Of a stretch of 32,765 nt of DNA, positions 17,649 to 26,842 are shown piece after piece (the first letter of the stretch is position 1; each line of letters opens with the position of its first letter). The notes beneath the pieces are model-generated. The model did not search any database and had not been told where the DNA came from. It was given only the letters and a program-made list of their open reading frames with translations. Position numbers and translations under genes: made by a program. The DNA lies in NCBI RefSeq assembly GCF_000308315.1, contig NZ_CALJ01000064.1, forward strand, positions 1 to 32,765, written 5' to 3'. This DNA is from Legionella tunisiensis (GTDB taxonomy: Bacteria > Pseudomonadota > Gammaproteobacteria > Legionellales > Legionellaceae).

Positions 17649-18349
17649 ATGGTATTTTCAAGAATACTGCACAGATGCTCTACTTTTTTTCCAAAAATAT
17701 ACCACCATCCATTTAATCAAACACTGTATGATGGCTCTTTGTCCAGGAAAACATTTAGGGTTTATTTAGAGCAGGATGATCTTTATTTGCGCGATTTTCT
17801 TACGCACTGGGGTTAACTTCGCTACGATGTTCTAATCATGCTCATGCTAAGCAATTGCGAGAGTTATCAGCTTATATTAGGGAAACAGAGCGTAAATTTC
17901 ATCTTAAGTATCTGGCAGAAACGCCAACAGCGACTTTTTTAACCATAAAATAATCCGTAAAAAATTCCTGTGATTGCTAATTATACCGACTATCTTCTTG
18001 ATAACGCGAAACATGCTCCTATAGAAATAGCCGTAGTCAGTTTTCTCCCCTGCTTTATGATCTATAGAGAGTTAGGGAAGCGACTAGATCTTACAACGTG
18101 TGCGTTAAACCACCCTTATCGGAAGTGGATGGCCTCTTATTCCAGTGAGAACTTCATAGCGGCTACCAAAACCATTACTCAAATGACGCAAGAACTAACT
18201 GAGCCTATAATGTGCCCCCTACAACAAGAAAAATTATTTCATCTTTTACAAAATCAGCGGAGTTTGAATGGCTGTTCTTTGAAGCAGTCTTCACTGAACA
18301 AAAAGTCTATACAGTTGTTCACGACAGTAATTCTATTGTTCGTTGTTAA
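17649..18349 (+). pseudogene. tenA: frameshifted TenA/thiaminase II family protein
   Basis: TenA hydrolyses degraded thiamine pyrimidine (aminopyrimidine aminohydrolase) for salvage of thiamine. The product starts at the ATG after GGAGG and contains HPFNQTLYDGSLSRKTFRVY and LEQDDLYLRDF, then after repair SFLPCFMIYRELGKRLDL with the catalytic Cys, NHPYRKWMASYSSENF, and a C-terminal SAEFEWLFFEAVFTEQKV. Four homopolymers are one base short: T4 at 17795, T6 at 17935, A6 at 17959 and A5 at 18229. With them restored the protein is about 234 residues, normal for the family. The riboswitch directly upstream supports a role in thiamine metabolism. As written the frame stops after 55 codons. Confidence 0.85.
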
Positions 18350-18411
18350 TGGTGTTGAAAAGTACTTTCCGCAATCTACTATGCGGGTTGGCTTAACTAT
18401 TGAGTTGATTT

Positions 18412-19327
18412 ATGAAAACAATCACTGCTGTTATGTGGGACCCAGGTAATAGTTTTGATAATAAAAGCTTGGATGAAAAGGTTACATTGATTGAGGCTAA
18501 ATTTAAGCAGGCTTATCAATTAGCTGTGTCTGAAGGGGATAATGACAATACCGTTGTTTTTTATGCCCTGAATTTGCCTTGCTTAATATAGATGCTTCTG
18601 AGAAAAGTTTTTCTTATTCAAAGCAGGAATTTCAAAAAGCTGGAGAGCGGTTAAAAAAGTTAGTTGATGATTTTCCTAACGCCATCATTATTCCAGGCAC
18701 AGCTTATGTGGAAAAAACTTAGATCTAGCTGATGCGAAGAAAAAGATAAAATATGCTAACACCATAAAAAAATGGCAACTTAGAAATTTCAAACTGGTAC
18801 AAGATTTGCGGCAAGAAATTGCAGGGATGACTTGAGTAAAAAATACCAGTACCGCTTTCTCCCATTCGGGAGATACTGCACAAATAAGCCAAAACGTTAT
18901 AGCAAGAGAATAGAAGCAAATGAAGTTTTGGAGCCATTTATAGGAATGTTCTACCCTGGGCATGGAGAGCCGTTTTTACCAAAAACGATATTTGTTTTGG
19001 CATTGAAATTTGTGCTGATCACAAAGAGGGTGTTTTGGCGTCGGAACAAAGGAAAGCAGGTCAAGCAGTAGATGTGCATTTTATTGTGGCAAACACTATT
19101 TATACCATTCCTACTAAAGTGGCTAAAGACACTGCTATTGTATTAAATTGCGCAGGTAGTTTCCAAGTGATATCCATGCAGCCAAAGCAACCGGCGTTTG
19201 GATTCGCGACACTAGTGGTGGACTAAAAGCAGTAGAAATGAGTCCCTGCTCGATCGGTGATTTGCGAGTTGATGCTGATATTCCTCTACCAAACCCCAAA
19301 GAAACCTATTCTATTTACCCTGGTTAG
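18412..19327 (+). pseudogene. frameshifted nitrilase-like carbon-nitrogen hydrolase (about 306 aa)
   Basis: The gene is scattered over several frames but reads through if one base is added at CCC (18566), A6 (18712), TT (about 18829), T5 (18973) and TTT (19160). The result starts MKTITAVMWDPGNSFDN and contains VFYAPEFALLN, with the Glu expected in nitrilases, and NDICFGIEICADHKEGVL, with the nucleophilic Cys in the family's G-x-x-x-C-x-D setting. The Lys of the triad is not certain; KKYQYRF is a candidate region. It ends IPLPNPKETYSIYPG. It could be an amidase or deaminase of small amides; coupling with tenA is possible (63 bp apart, same strand) but unproven. Repeated frameshifts lower certainty. 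Confidence 0.5.
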
Positions 19328-19383
19328 ATCATTTAATAAACAAAGTGCTATTATATTATTAATTCATTGAATAGGGTTAACAA

Positions 19384-20168
19384 ATGTATACTAGTAAAGT
19401 ATCAGAGCACTCGCCAAGAACAATGCTTATTGCCGGTCAAAACGAAACTGTCAGAAAAAATGCGACGCAAAACGGTTTTCCAGCAACGGTAGGCCTGGAA
19501 GGCTGTGTTGCTGTAATCATCGCTGATAAAAAAGGAAATGTAAGTTTGACGCATGTTGATGCGGATACGGATTTATCCTTCATTAAGAAAGAAATTGAAT
19601 TCATGGACGGCGAATTTACCATCGATTTAGTCAAACCGAAAAAAGGAGAACTTCATTTAAAGGTTTTATCTAGGCTTGATGAGGACGGGCTTTCCAAGAC
19701 CCCATTCTCTGGCAAAACAAGAGCGGTTGCAAGTGGGGAAGGAACAGTAGTGTATAATTACCTAAAGGGAGCTCCACAGGTGTTTTCGTTTAATGATTTT
19801 AAAGAAATTGCAACGCCAGGCATGGAGCCTAGCAAAACGAATAGATTACACGCACTAGGTTATAGTGTGCAAACCTGTGTAGATAATCCAATGGAATTTC
19901 AATTACGAGTCTATACTCGGCAATTAAATCAGGCTTTGTCATCTCAGCCTACTACTTATCCTATCTGTGTACACGATGATTCTGGCTGGCTAAAAACAGA
20001 AGTGAACTTAGAGGAGGAAGTAAGATTATTATTAGAAAAAAACAACCAAGTCATAGCACCTTTTTTCCTCCAGGTAAGGAGCATTCTTTTGGTTATGTTT
20101 ACCCACGTTACAAATTATTAGTCGAGACTCTTCAGGGGAAGACTCCCAAAGAAACTTCGGAACTGTAA
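19384..20168 (+). pseudogene. frameshifted NTAN1-like protein (about 261 aa)
   Basis: The open frame runs to 20121 and then ends in unlikely sequence. Adding one T to the T6 run at 20061-20066 continues it as PFFPPGKEHSFGYVYPRYK to the stop at 20168. Near the N-terminus, VGLEGCVAVIIADKKGNV and SLTHVDADTD follow the pattern around the catalytic Cys of eukaryotic protein N-terminal asparagine amidohydrolase (TCxxVVL...LTHxD), giving Cys41 as a candidate nucleophile. NTAN1 deamidates N-terminal Asn in the N-degron pathway; a bacterial version could act on host or own proteins. The match is short and from memory, so other Ntn-like or unknown roles remain open. No signal peptide. Confidence 0.5.
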
Positions 20169-20201
20169 GCGAGTGGTATATAAATCATTGCAGGCAAAGC
20201 C

Positions 20202-20230
20202 TAGTCATTAATTCCAGTCATTAATGACTA
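20202..20230. terminator. bidirectional hairpin between convergent genes
   Basis: TAGTCATTAAT and its exact reverse complement surround a seven-base loop. The hairpin lies between the ends of the NTAN1-like gene and the PlsC-like gene and overlaps the latter's stop. On the plus strand it is followed by CTCGTTTTT after a short gap, consistent with termination in that direction. Confidence 0.5.
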
Positions 20231-20844
20231 ACTCTCGTTTTTGCTCTTCAAAGTGGCATTTAATCGTGTCTAATAGCTGCGTGGCATCTCCAGCCCATCG
20301 TATCGGGGTACCAATAACGACATCAATAACAAAGGGGACCAGTAGTGATTCATCTTTGGGAAGTGCTTTGCCTAGACCATACATAAAGATTGGATAGATG
20401 GGGACAGCAGGATTATTTTTGCCAGATGAGCGATGCCTCTTTTAATTTCGCTCATCTTTTCCGGCTCACCGCGTGAGCCCTCAGGATAAAAATAATGAGT
20501 TTACCATTGTCCAATGCAGTTTGAATCAAGGCAAAGGGATTTTTACCGGCCTTTGTTCTCCTTTGAATAGGAATAATGCCGATGATATTTTGTGAAAACC
20601 AAGCGAGCAGTTTATTTTTTAAAAAATAATCTGCAGCAGCCACAGGGTAGATGTTTTTTTGTAATGTCCATGAAAATAAAGTCATCAAAACCATGGTATC
20701 TAAATGGCTGTTATGGTTGGCTACCAGAATGGCAGGACCATTTATGGGTAAACGTTCACGATGACGGACGTTTAAACCAAGCAAGATAGCAATGATAGGT
20801 CTGACAAAAAATTGAAAGAAAAGGAAACGCAATAAATTATTCAT
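20208..20844 (-). pseudogene. frameshifted PlsC-like 1-acylglycerol-3-phosphate acyltransferase (about 212 aa)
   Basis: Transfers an acyl group to lysophosphatidic acid to make phosphatidic acid at the inner membrane. The HX4D catalytic motif is present as ANHNSHLDTM, and the second block IIFYPEGSRGEPEKM appears once one T is added to the run at 20488-20492. A second short run (20416-20420) must also gain a base to reach the end DWN at 20208. The N-terminus has a hydrophobic anchor (FFQFFVRPIIAILLGL). The start ATG overlaps the stop of the CdsA-like gene by one base, so the three lipid genes form one translationally coupled operon. Phosphatidic acid from this enzyme would feed the CdsA-like one. 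Confidence 0.8.
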
Positions 20845-21774
20845 CAGTAATAAAAATACCTCGCAAAATGAAAAAAGAGTGGTGCAGTAAAAATAATACT
20901 GTCTAAGCGATCTAAAATGCCGCCATGTCCGGGTAATAATTGTCCGGTATCTTTAATACCCAAATCTCGTTTTACTGCAGACATGGTAAGATCGCCAATA
21001 AAACCGCTAATGGCAATTAATAGGCCGGAAAATAAGCCGCTTACCCAGGTAAAAGGTGTTAAAAAGGGGCTTAACAGAATTGCTAGCAAAGAAGTGGTTA
21101 TTACTCCACCCAAAAAAGCCGGCTGTTGTTTTATTTGGGCTTATGGCAGGAATGATTTTCTTGTGGCCGAATAGCTTGCCGCAGATATATTGGCTGACAT
21201 CATTAAACTGCGTTAAAAAATTAAAAAATAATTAAACTGATTCCCTCATTACGCCAATTGTTACCCACAGGAAGGACACCAAGATAGGCAATGTGACTGA
21301 TACAATAGACTGTAAGCATGAGGCCCCAATGCAATGTACCAGAGGCTTTTAAAAAGCCGTCTGTCTTTTGCAGCATCACCATGCGCATAGGAATTAATAA
21401 AAACATATAAATAGGAACAAAAATGACAAACATGCCATACCACTGAATAGCGACCCATAGATATTGGCAGGGTATTGATAAATAGGCGATAAAGATCACT
21501 CGTCTATCCACACGGCGAGTAGGAATGATTGTAAAATACTCTTTCAAAGCGAGATAACTGACAAACATAAAAAATACAATCATTGACATAGCATTGATAC
21601 TAAGTGCGACAATTAGTAGCAAGACCATGACCCACCAGGATTGCATGCGTTTGGTTAGTTCAATATAATTTTTTCGTCAATACGGCTTTTAACACAATAA
21701 ATAATGATATTGGCTATGCATACGATGAAAATCAGTGCGGCGAATGCAATGAGGTTAGTTCGATTCAGTGCCAT
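20844..21774 (-). pseudogene. frameshifted CdsA-like phosphatidate cytidylyltransferase (about 310 aa)
   Basis: Makes CDP-diacylglycerol from phosphatidic acid and CTP in the inner membrane. The C-terminal CdsA signature is clear: [20 protein letters not shown] followed by GILDRLDS. Several membrane helices precede it, with NDVSQYICGKLFGHKK and [15 protein letters not shown] as in the family. Base changes are needed at T6 (21669-21674, one added), the A-runs at 21215-21228 (two added) and A6 at 21112 (one removed). The restored start is ATG at 21774 (MALNRTNLIAFAAL), inside the end of the preceding gene. The layout CDP-alcohol transferase then CdsA resembles ynbA-ynbB of E. coli, with a PlsC-like gene added. 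This is probably a second CdsA beside the housekeeping one. Confidence 0.82.
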
Positions 21775-22379
21775 CTATAGGCTCCACTTCCCGCAAGATT
21801 TGCCGTACACGATTCACAATGGTCAATATAATCAGGAAACAAATTATCAATAGGAGCCAATTAAGCCATGTCGAGAAAGGAATAAGGCCAGCCAAATTGC
21901 TAGTAAACTAAAAATAAAAGCGCGATCACTTTTACCCATTGGGCCATCATAGCGCCTTGAGGCGCCAACCAATAAACCGCTTAAACCAGTTGCTTCACTA
22001 AGCAGAGCCAATATGACAATGGCAATAATTAGCAAATTGCTTATCCCAGGATAAAGTGCGAAAGGTAGATAGAGTGCTGCATCAGCAGCCATATCTGTCA
22101 ACTCATTTAAAATTGCTCCCAAAGGTGTTTTTTGATCATGTTCTTTGGCGAGTAGGCCATCAATGGCATTCAGTGCCATGCGCAAAAATAAAACAATAGG
22201 GAAAAGGATCAACAACCAGGAAGATTCAATAAAAATCGCTAAAAGCAAGGCGTAAAGAAGGGAAAAACGAAGGTAAAAACAGTAACTTGATTCGCAGTAA
22301 ATCCCTTTCTATGAAGTTGATTAACCACCGGGCGCAGCAGGGCCTGGAACTTTGGTTTTATATCATAGATACTGAACAT
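21755..22379 (-). pseudogene. frameshifted CDP-alcohol phosphatidyltransferase (about 208 aa)
   Basis: An integral membrane enzyme that joins a CDP-activated lipid to an alcohol. The family motif is present in variant form: IDGLLAKEHDQKTPLGAI then NELTDMAADAALYLPFA. The usual DG-x2-AR reads DGLLAK and the first Asp of the final D-x3-D is Glu, as in the ynbA-like subgroup as I recall it. The frame begins MFSIYDIKPKFQALL at 22379 after an AGGAAG ribosome site. One base added to the A5 run at 22263-22267 and one near 21880 restore it to the end VEPIDGTESN at 21755. It overlaps the CdsA-like gene by 20 bp. The alcohol acceptor cannot be told from sequence. Confidence 0.75.
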
Positions 22380-22556
22380 GCTATCTTCCTGTCAGCTATA
22401 GAATCAATCATTGCAAAGGGAATATTGATTATCCCGTTAGTGTTGCTAGCGAGATAATAGCATTAAATAGACAGTGGAGCAGCTTTGCTCCTTAACATAC
22501 GGGCACAAACATGCTCAATGTTGCTTTTCGTCCTGTCTATCGATTAGAGGCACTTA

Positions 22557-22700
22557 TCAGCGCCCCCCACCGCCATAACCTTCTTCTGTGGTTGTATTAG
22601 GATTAGTATTGGAGATGGTTGAGCTACATGAGTTGAGGGTTGCCGCTATCATAAATAAAAAGAAAGCCAAGAGCGATGTAGGCATTTTGAAAATTTTCAT
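22557..22700 (-). CDS. small lipoprotein (47 aa)
   Basis: A short intact gene found on the minus strand by reading the gap. It starts with ATG at 22700 after a very strong AGGGGGG ribosome site seven bases away. The product has a Lys-containing N-terminus, a hydrophobic core (LLAFFLFMIAA) and a lipobox-like TLNSC followed by SST. The mature peptide is only about 23 residues, Ser/Thr/Asn-rich and ending GYGGGGR. The Asn at -2 is atypical for a lipobox, so lipidation is likely but not sure. It resembles other tiny envelope lipoproteins in size only; function unknown. Confidence 0.6.
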   Translation of the reverse strand: MKIFKMPTSLLAFFLFMIAATLNSCSSTISNTNPNTTTEEGYGGGGR

Positions 22701-23198
22701 GGAGAACCCCCCTGTTCAGTTTAGTTATTTTCAGTAGCAATAAATATAGGCAACATCTCTAAAATACGGCGGTTTACAAAAACATTAAATTGTCCTGGAT
22801 CTCGTAAATAGAATAGAGTTGGCTATTCGCCTTAATCGAACGCAATTTTTATTTCAATTTTGCTCTTTTCGCTCCTGGCAAGATATCACCCTCTTAATTG
22901 AGCGTAATTGCTTAGGGCTGCCTGAGATCCGTTCACGTGAAGCCTCCTGTCTGGCTCATGGATGACACAGTCTATCTTAATTAGAGGATGAACCAAAGCG
23001 CTGGTAAGAAAATTTGGTGTTCAATGTCTTGGCTTGAATTTTTTGCTTATTCAATTTATAAGTAACGCTGTTATTTCGGCAGGGATTATAAAATAGTAAG
23101 GTATGGGGATTTGCACGCTAACTACGACAAAAATGATGTTAGTTAATTAAAAAATTATTCAGATTTAGGATATTAGCCCAAAGTAAAGGAATAATGAT
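22701..23198. other. gene-poor stretch of about 500 bp
   Basis: No gene is supported here. A 55-codon open frame without a start (22801-22965, plus strand, including RLNRTQFLFQFCSFRSWQDI) looks faintly protein-like and might be a decayed fragment. The rest is AT-rich and should hold the promoters of the divergent small lipoprotein and MgtC-like genes. Confidence 0.4.
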
Positions 23199-23734
23199 AT
23201 GAATATAAAAAAACGTTGGCTATCTTGTGCTTGATTTTTTTCTCCCCTTTGCTGTTTGCCCTACAAACCAAATCGAATCTAAGTGAATATTCCGTGCTTA
23301 TTGGTGGTCGTGATACTCATGCGGAACTAATCTATGCTTTCCGCCTTGTTGTCGCTACGATATTAGGCGCTATGATTGGTTTATTTCATCAACGCGAGCA
23401 AGGGATTGGTCCTTTAATGTACGCGGCCATTGCCAGCAGTTCTGCTGTATTTGGTGCAGCAATGCTCCATGGTTCTCTTACCTGGAATAATCCCTATTTT
23501 ATGTCGGGTATAGCGGGTTTAGTTACAGGAATCGGCTTTATTGGCGGCAGCATTATTTTTCGTAATGAACAGCGGCTTATGGGAATGATTACTGCTATTA
23601 CTATGTGGGGAACTGTCGGTGTTGGTTTATCTTGTGCGCTTGGAATGCATATTATTGCTGCTTTCTCTGCGGTAATCATCAGTGTATTTAACTTTATCCC
23701 ACAGCGATTGCAGAAAAAGCAATTGCAGGAATGA
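23199..23734 (+). pseudogene. frameshifted MgtC/SapB-family membrane protein (about 178 aa)
   Basis: An inner-membrane protein of the MgtC/SapB family, some members of which help pathogens survive inside macrophages and modulate the F-ATPase. The family core is evident: RLVVATILGAMIGLFHQREQ, then AAIASSSAVFGAA, AGLVTGIGFIGGSIIF and ITAITMWGTVGVGL. The usual acidic Glu of GLERE is replaced by His-Gln in GLFHQREQ, so it is a divergent member. A signal-like N-terminus is restored by adding one A to the A7 run at 23207-23213, giving MNIKKTLAILCLIFFSPLLF from ATG 23199, with an AAAGGA ribosome site. No C-terminal ACT-like domain is present, so it is of the short form. As written, translation could only start internally. 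Confidence 0.72.
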
Positions 23735-24033
23735 GAATTTGTTATCATAGCTTGAAATTTGGGTGTTTTCATCGAGTTTTGAGCGGATGATTTTCTTGCT
23801 TTTTATATATGAAATAGAAAGAGTCTTGCATTATCTAACCTAAAAATAGTTTGGTGAGAATGCCTTTTTAAGGTAAATAGAATAAATTATACGCCTGCTT
23901 ATTTGCTTGAATAGTTAATTTTTCTTTATGAAGGTGTATTTCTATTCAAGATCTCGGTAAAATCACGCATTGTTTCAATGCAACAGACAAGAGAACCTGC
24001 GTCTTCGTTACAATTGATATCATGGGGATTTAT

Positions 24034-25168
24034 ATGAATCAGAATCTAGAGGGAATTATAGAGAACAGTACTCAGAACCTCGTTTCCCCACCGCAAGGGA
24101 CAACTATTTTTGCGAGTACTATGAGTAAAAAATACCTGATAGAATAAATTATAAAACTCATTTGGCGTATGCTGATTTCATTAAAGCAGCTGATTTTCGC
24201 AGTAAAATACATTCGTTGTTTATTTTTGGGAAGTATTTTTTAATTGTTGCAATAAAACGAGTAATCTCTTATGAGTTGATCCCTGCTGATCTACGTAATC
24301 CAAAAACCGTACCTGATTTTATTGCGACTTTAAAGAAAATTGCCCTGAACATTAGGTATAAATTTTTGCCCAGAAAGAACAGATCTGTTGATAAGACTGG
24401 CGAGCAAATTTCCACCAATCTTGATAGACAAGGTATCTGTGTTGTTGATATGAATTCCTACCAGTTTGACAAAATCGATGTTTTGGCCTTGCCTTTACTG
24501 GAAAAATTACGCCAGATTCGTGGCCAAAGAAAAGAAGGAAGCCGTGAATTCATCGAATCACGTAGTACGGCTCTGCGTTCGGCAAGTAAAGATTTATTTC
24601 AAGCAGTTGAAGCTGCATTGACTGCGAGCGGTATACTGTCCGGTATTGCAAAATACCTCGGGCGCCCGGTGAGTGTTGTTGACATCAATCCACAAATTAA
24701 TGATAGCAGCGATGATTTTTGGCGGCGTTTCTTCCCTGATTTGGCTATTGAAAAACCCACAACAGCTTATTGCCATCGCGATGCTTCGGGAGGAGATGTT
24801 AAGGTAATACTCTATCTGAGTGATGTGGAGCAGGAGAATGGACCTTTCTCTTTTATTTTGGGATCGCATCGCAATCGGCCCGGCAGATTTGCTAACCTAG
24901 TACAGGAAATCAACGATACCTCAGGTTTTTCTTCCACGGATCCTAAAGCGCGTCAGTTGTTTTCTGCTCTACCTTCTTTCCTACGAAAAAATGTGCTTTT
25001 GGTAATGACCTGCAAACAGAATCGGAAGTAGCACAACAGATTTTGGCTGCGGAATGGAAGATAACGGCAAGTAAAGGTCATGCTGTAATTTTTGATTCGA
25101 AGGGAATTCATCGTGGTGGTATGGTCTTAGAGAAAGAAAGGATAGTACTTACTTGTGTGATAGGTTAA
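24034..25168 (+). pseudogene. frameshifted PhyH-type Fe(II)/2-oxoglutarate dioxygenase (about 378 aa)
   Basis: Probably a phytanoyl-CoA dioxygenase superfamily enzyme that hydroxylates a small or lipid substrate using iron and 2-oxoglutarate. The HxD iron site is TAYCHRDASGGD, followed by VILYLSDVEQENGPFSFILG and SHR as in PhyH proteins. The distal His and 2-oxoglutarate Arg appear as FDSKGIHRGGMV near the end. Two A6 runs (24127-24132 and 24986-24991) are one base short; with them restored the frame starts MNQNLEGIIENST at 24034 and ends at 25168. The N-terminal 100 residues match no domain. It lies just upstream of a polysaccharide polymerase and an epimerase on the same strand, so sugar or lipid modification of the envelope is one possible role. 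Confidence 0.75.
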
Positions 25169-25228
25169 ATCGCTGATGCTTTTTATGTTCCATGCATCAA
25201 TGTACAAGAACAATTAACATAGATTCTT

Positions 25229-26634
25229 GTGAATAACATGAGAGCCAAGAATATGAGACGATTAATTCATCCAGCTGTATTGATGATGTCCTTTTGGATG
25301 TTAATTTTTCTTGTCTATTTTTTAGCGCCGGTCATTCTAACGCCAGCTATTTCTTTTAGCGGCGTTATGTTTTTGATTGCACATATCTTGTTGTTTGTTC
25401 TTGGCTCAATTTTTTACACATATCTTTTGCCAAGCAAAAGCAAATCACATCATTCTACAGCTGATTATTATATTTCCAAGCGGTTACAACGACGAATAAA
25501 TACCGTTTTATTCATTAGTATAATGGGTGGTTTAGTTAGTATTTATAGCAAATTTTCTGAGTTGACTGAGTTTAGTCTTGCCTCTATATACGGATTGCGA
25601 CTCTTGCGTGCACAAAGCTTACTATATATGGAAGAAGTCCACAGCAGTTTTGCTTCTGCCGGAGCGTTTTTATGTTATCCAGCAGGTTTTGTAGGATTAG
25701 TGAGTGGAATACTTTGCTATGAAAATGTGTCCCGTATCACCAAACTATTAATGATTGGCTTTGTGTTTACCATCTTGGGTATCGCAATTTTTGCGGGTGG
25801 TAGAAGCCCCATTCTCGTGTTACTGCTATTTACAGGGGTTGCATTTTATACAAGAAGATATTTAGGTAAAAGCCTCCTGCCTAAATCGTTATTTATTCGT
25901 TGCGGCATTGTTGTGTTGTCCATAGCGTTTGTTGCATATAGCAGTATTCTATGGACAGTACGCTCAGCAAAGACAGGTTTGGACACTACTGCTTTTATGA
26001 ACCATGCTGCAAGGGTTTGGGGCGTACAGCCAACGGATGACTTAATAAAAATAAGCAAATCTTTAAATAAACCACAACTTCCGCAAGCTGTTGTGAGTTC
26101 TGTTTTTATTTTATTCAGAATCTTTCTATGACGGAGCGATTATTAGATTCTATGAATGATATCAAGTTTTTATATGGAGGATACCACATTGATATTCTTG
26201 CTGCTGCATTGCGTGCTGCATCAGAAGGGGATGAATTTTTAAGGCCAGGCTATCAAATTCTCCTGACTGCCAATATTTATGGTTTTTTCACTGGAGCCTG
26301 GGGGGCATTGTTCATTGATCTGGGCTATTTTAGTTTTTTAGCTGCCGTGATATGGGGAGTTGTGGCCGGAAGATCATGGCGAAATTTTCATCGCAATCCC
26401 AATTTATTGACGGCGTTGAGTTACGTATTTTGGAGTTATTCAATACTTATCAGCTTCGTGTCCCCGCCATTTGGTTTTTCTAATTCTTTTGTTATTTATC
26501 TTTGGTTTGTTTTATTTTCAATATGGAGCAAAATTCGTATTTCTATCGATTATGAAAAGTTTTTAATCGTTCTGATAGGCGCAATCAGAAGTGTACTGCC
26601 TAATCAGTATCTGCCTGAGACGGGGAAATTTTAA
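25229..26634 (+). pseudogene. frameshifted O-antigen/oligosaccharide repeat-unit polymerase-like protein (about 468 aa)
   Basis: A polytopic inner-membrane protein with about ten helices, in the style of Wzy-type polymerases that link oligosaccharide units in the periplasm. Typical features are a FAGGRSPILVLLLF segment near the middle, a large loop rich in charged residues (LWTVRSAKTGLDTTAF), and NIYGFFTGAWGALFIDLGYF late in the protein. These fit the O-antigen polymerase / oligosaccharide repeat-unit polymerase group, which has little sequence identity, so assignment is by topology and loop pattern. The frame is split by a T5 run at 26103-26107 that should be T6. The GTG at 25229 or the ATG three codons later may be the start. 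An epimerase follows 200 bp downstream. Confidence 0.6.
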
Positions 26635-26842
26635 TTTAAGATCTCTATCCTTTTTATCGCTCTACGGTATAATCAAGCCCGTTCATAATGACAACATTGT
26701 TATGAAAACCAGCAAAGGATTGGAATGATGCCTATCTTGTCTATATGGGTTTTGTGGGGGGCTAAGGTTGACTAGACCTTGTGAGGTAAAATTAAAAATT
26801 AATGCTAATGAAGTCAAAATGTTATAAAAAGGGATTATCATT

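Noticed and set aside
22801-22965. 55-codon plus-strand frame without a start codon
   Set aside because: Somewhat protein-like, but no start, ribosome site or family; mentioned only under the gene-poor stretch.
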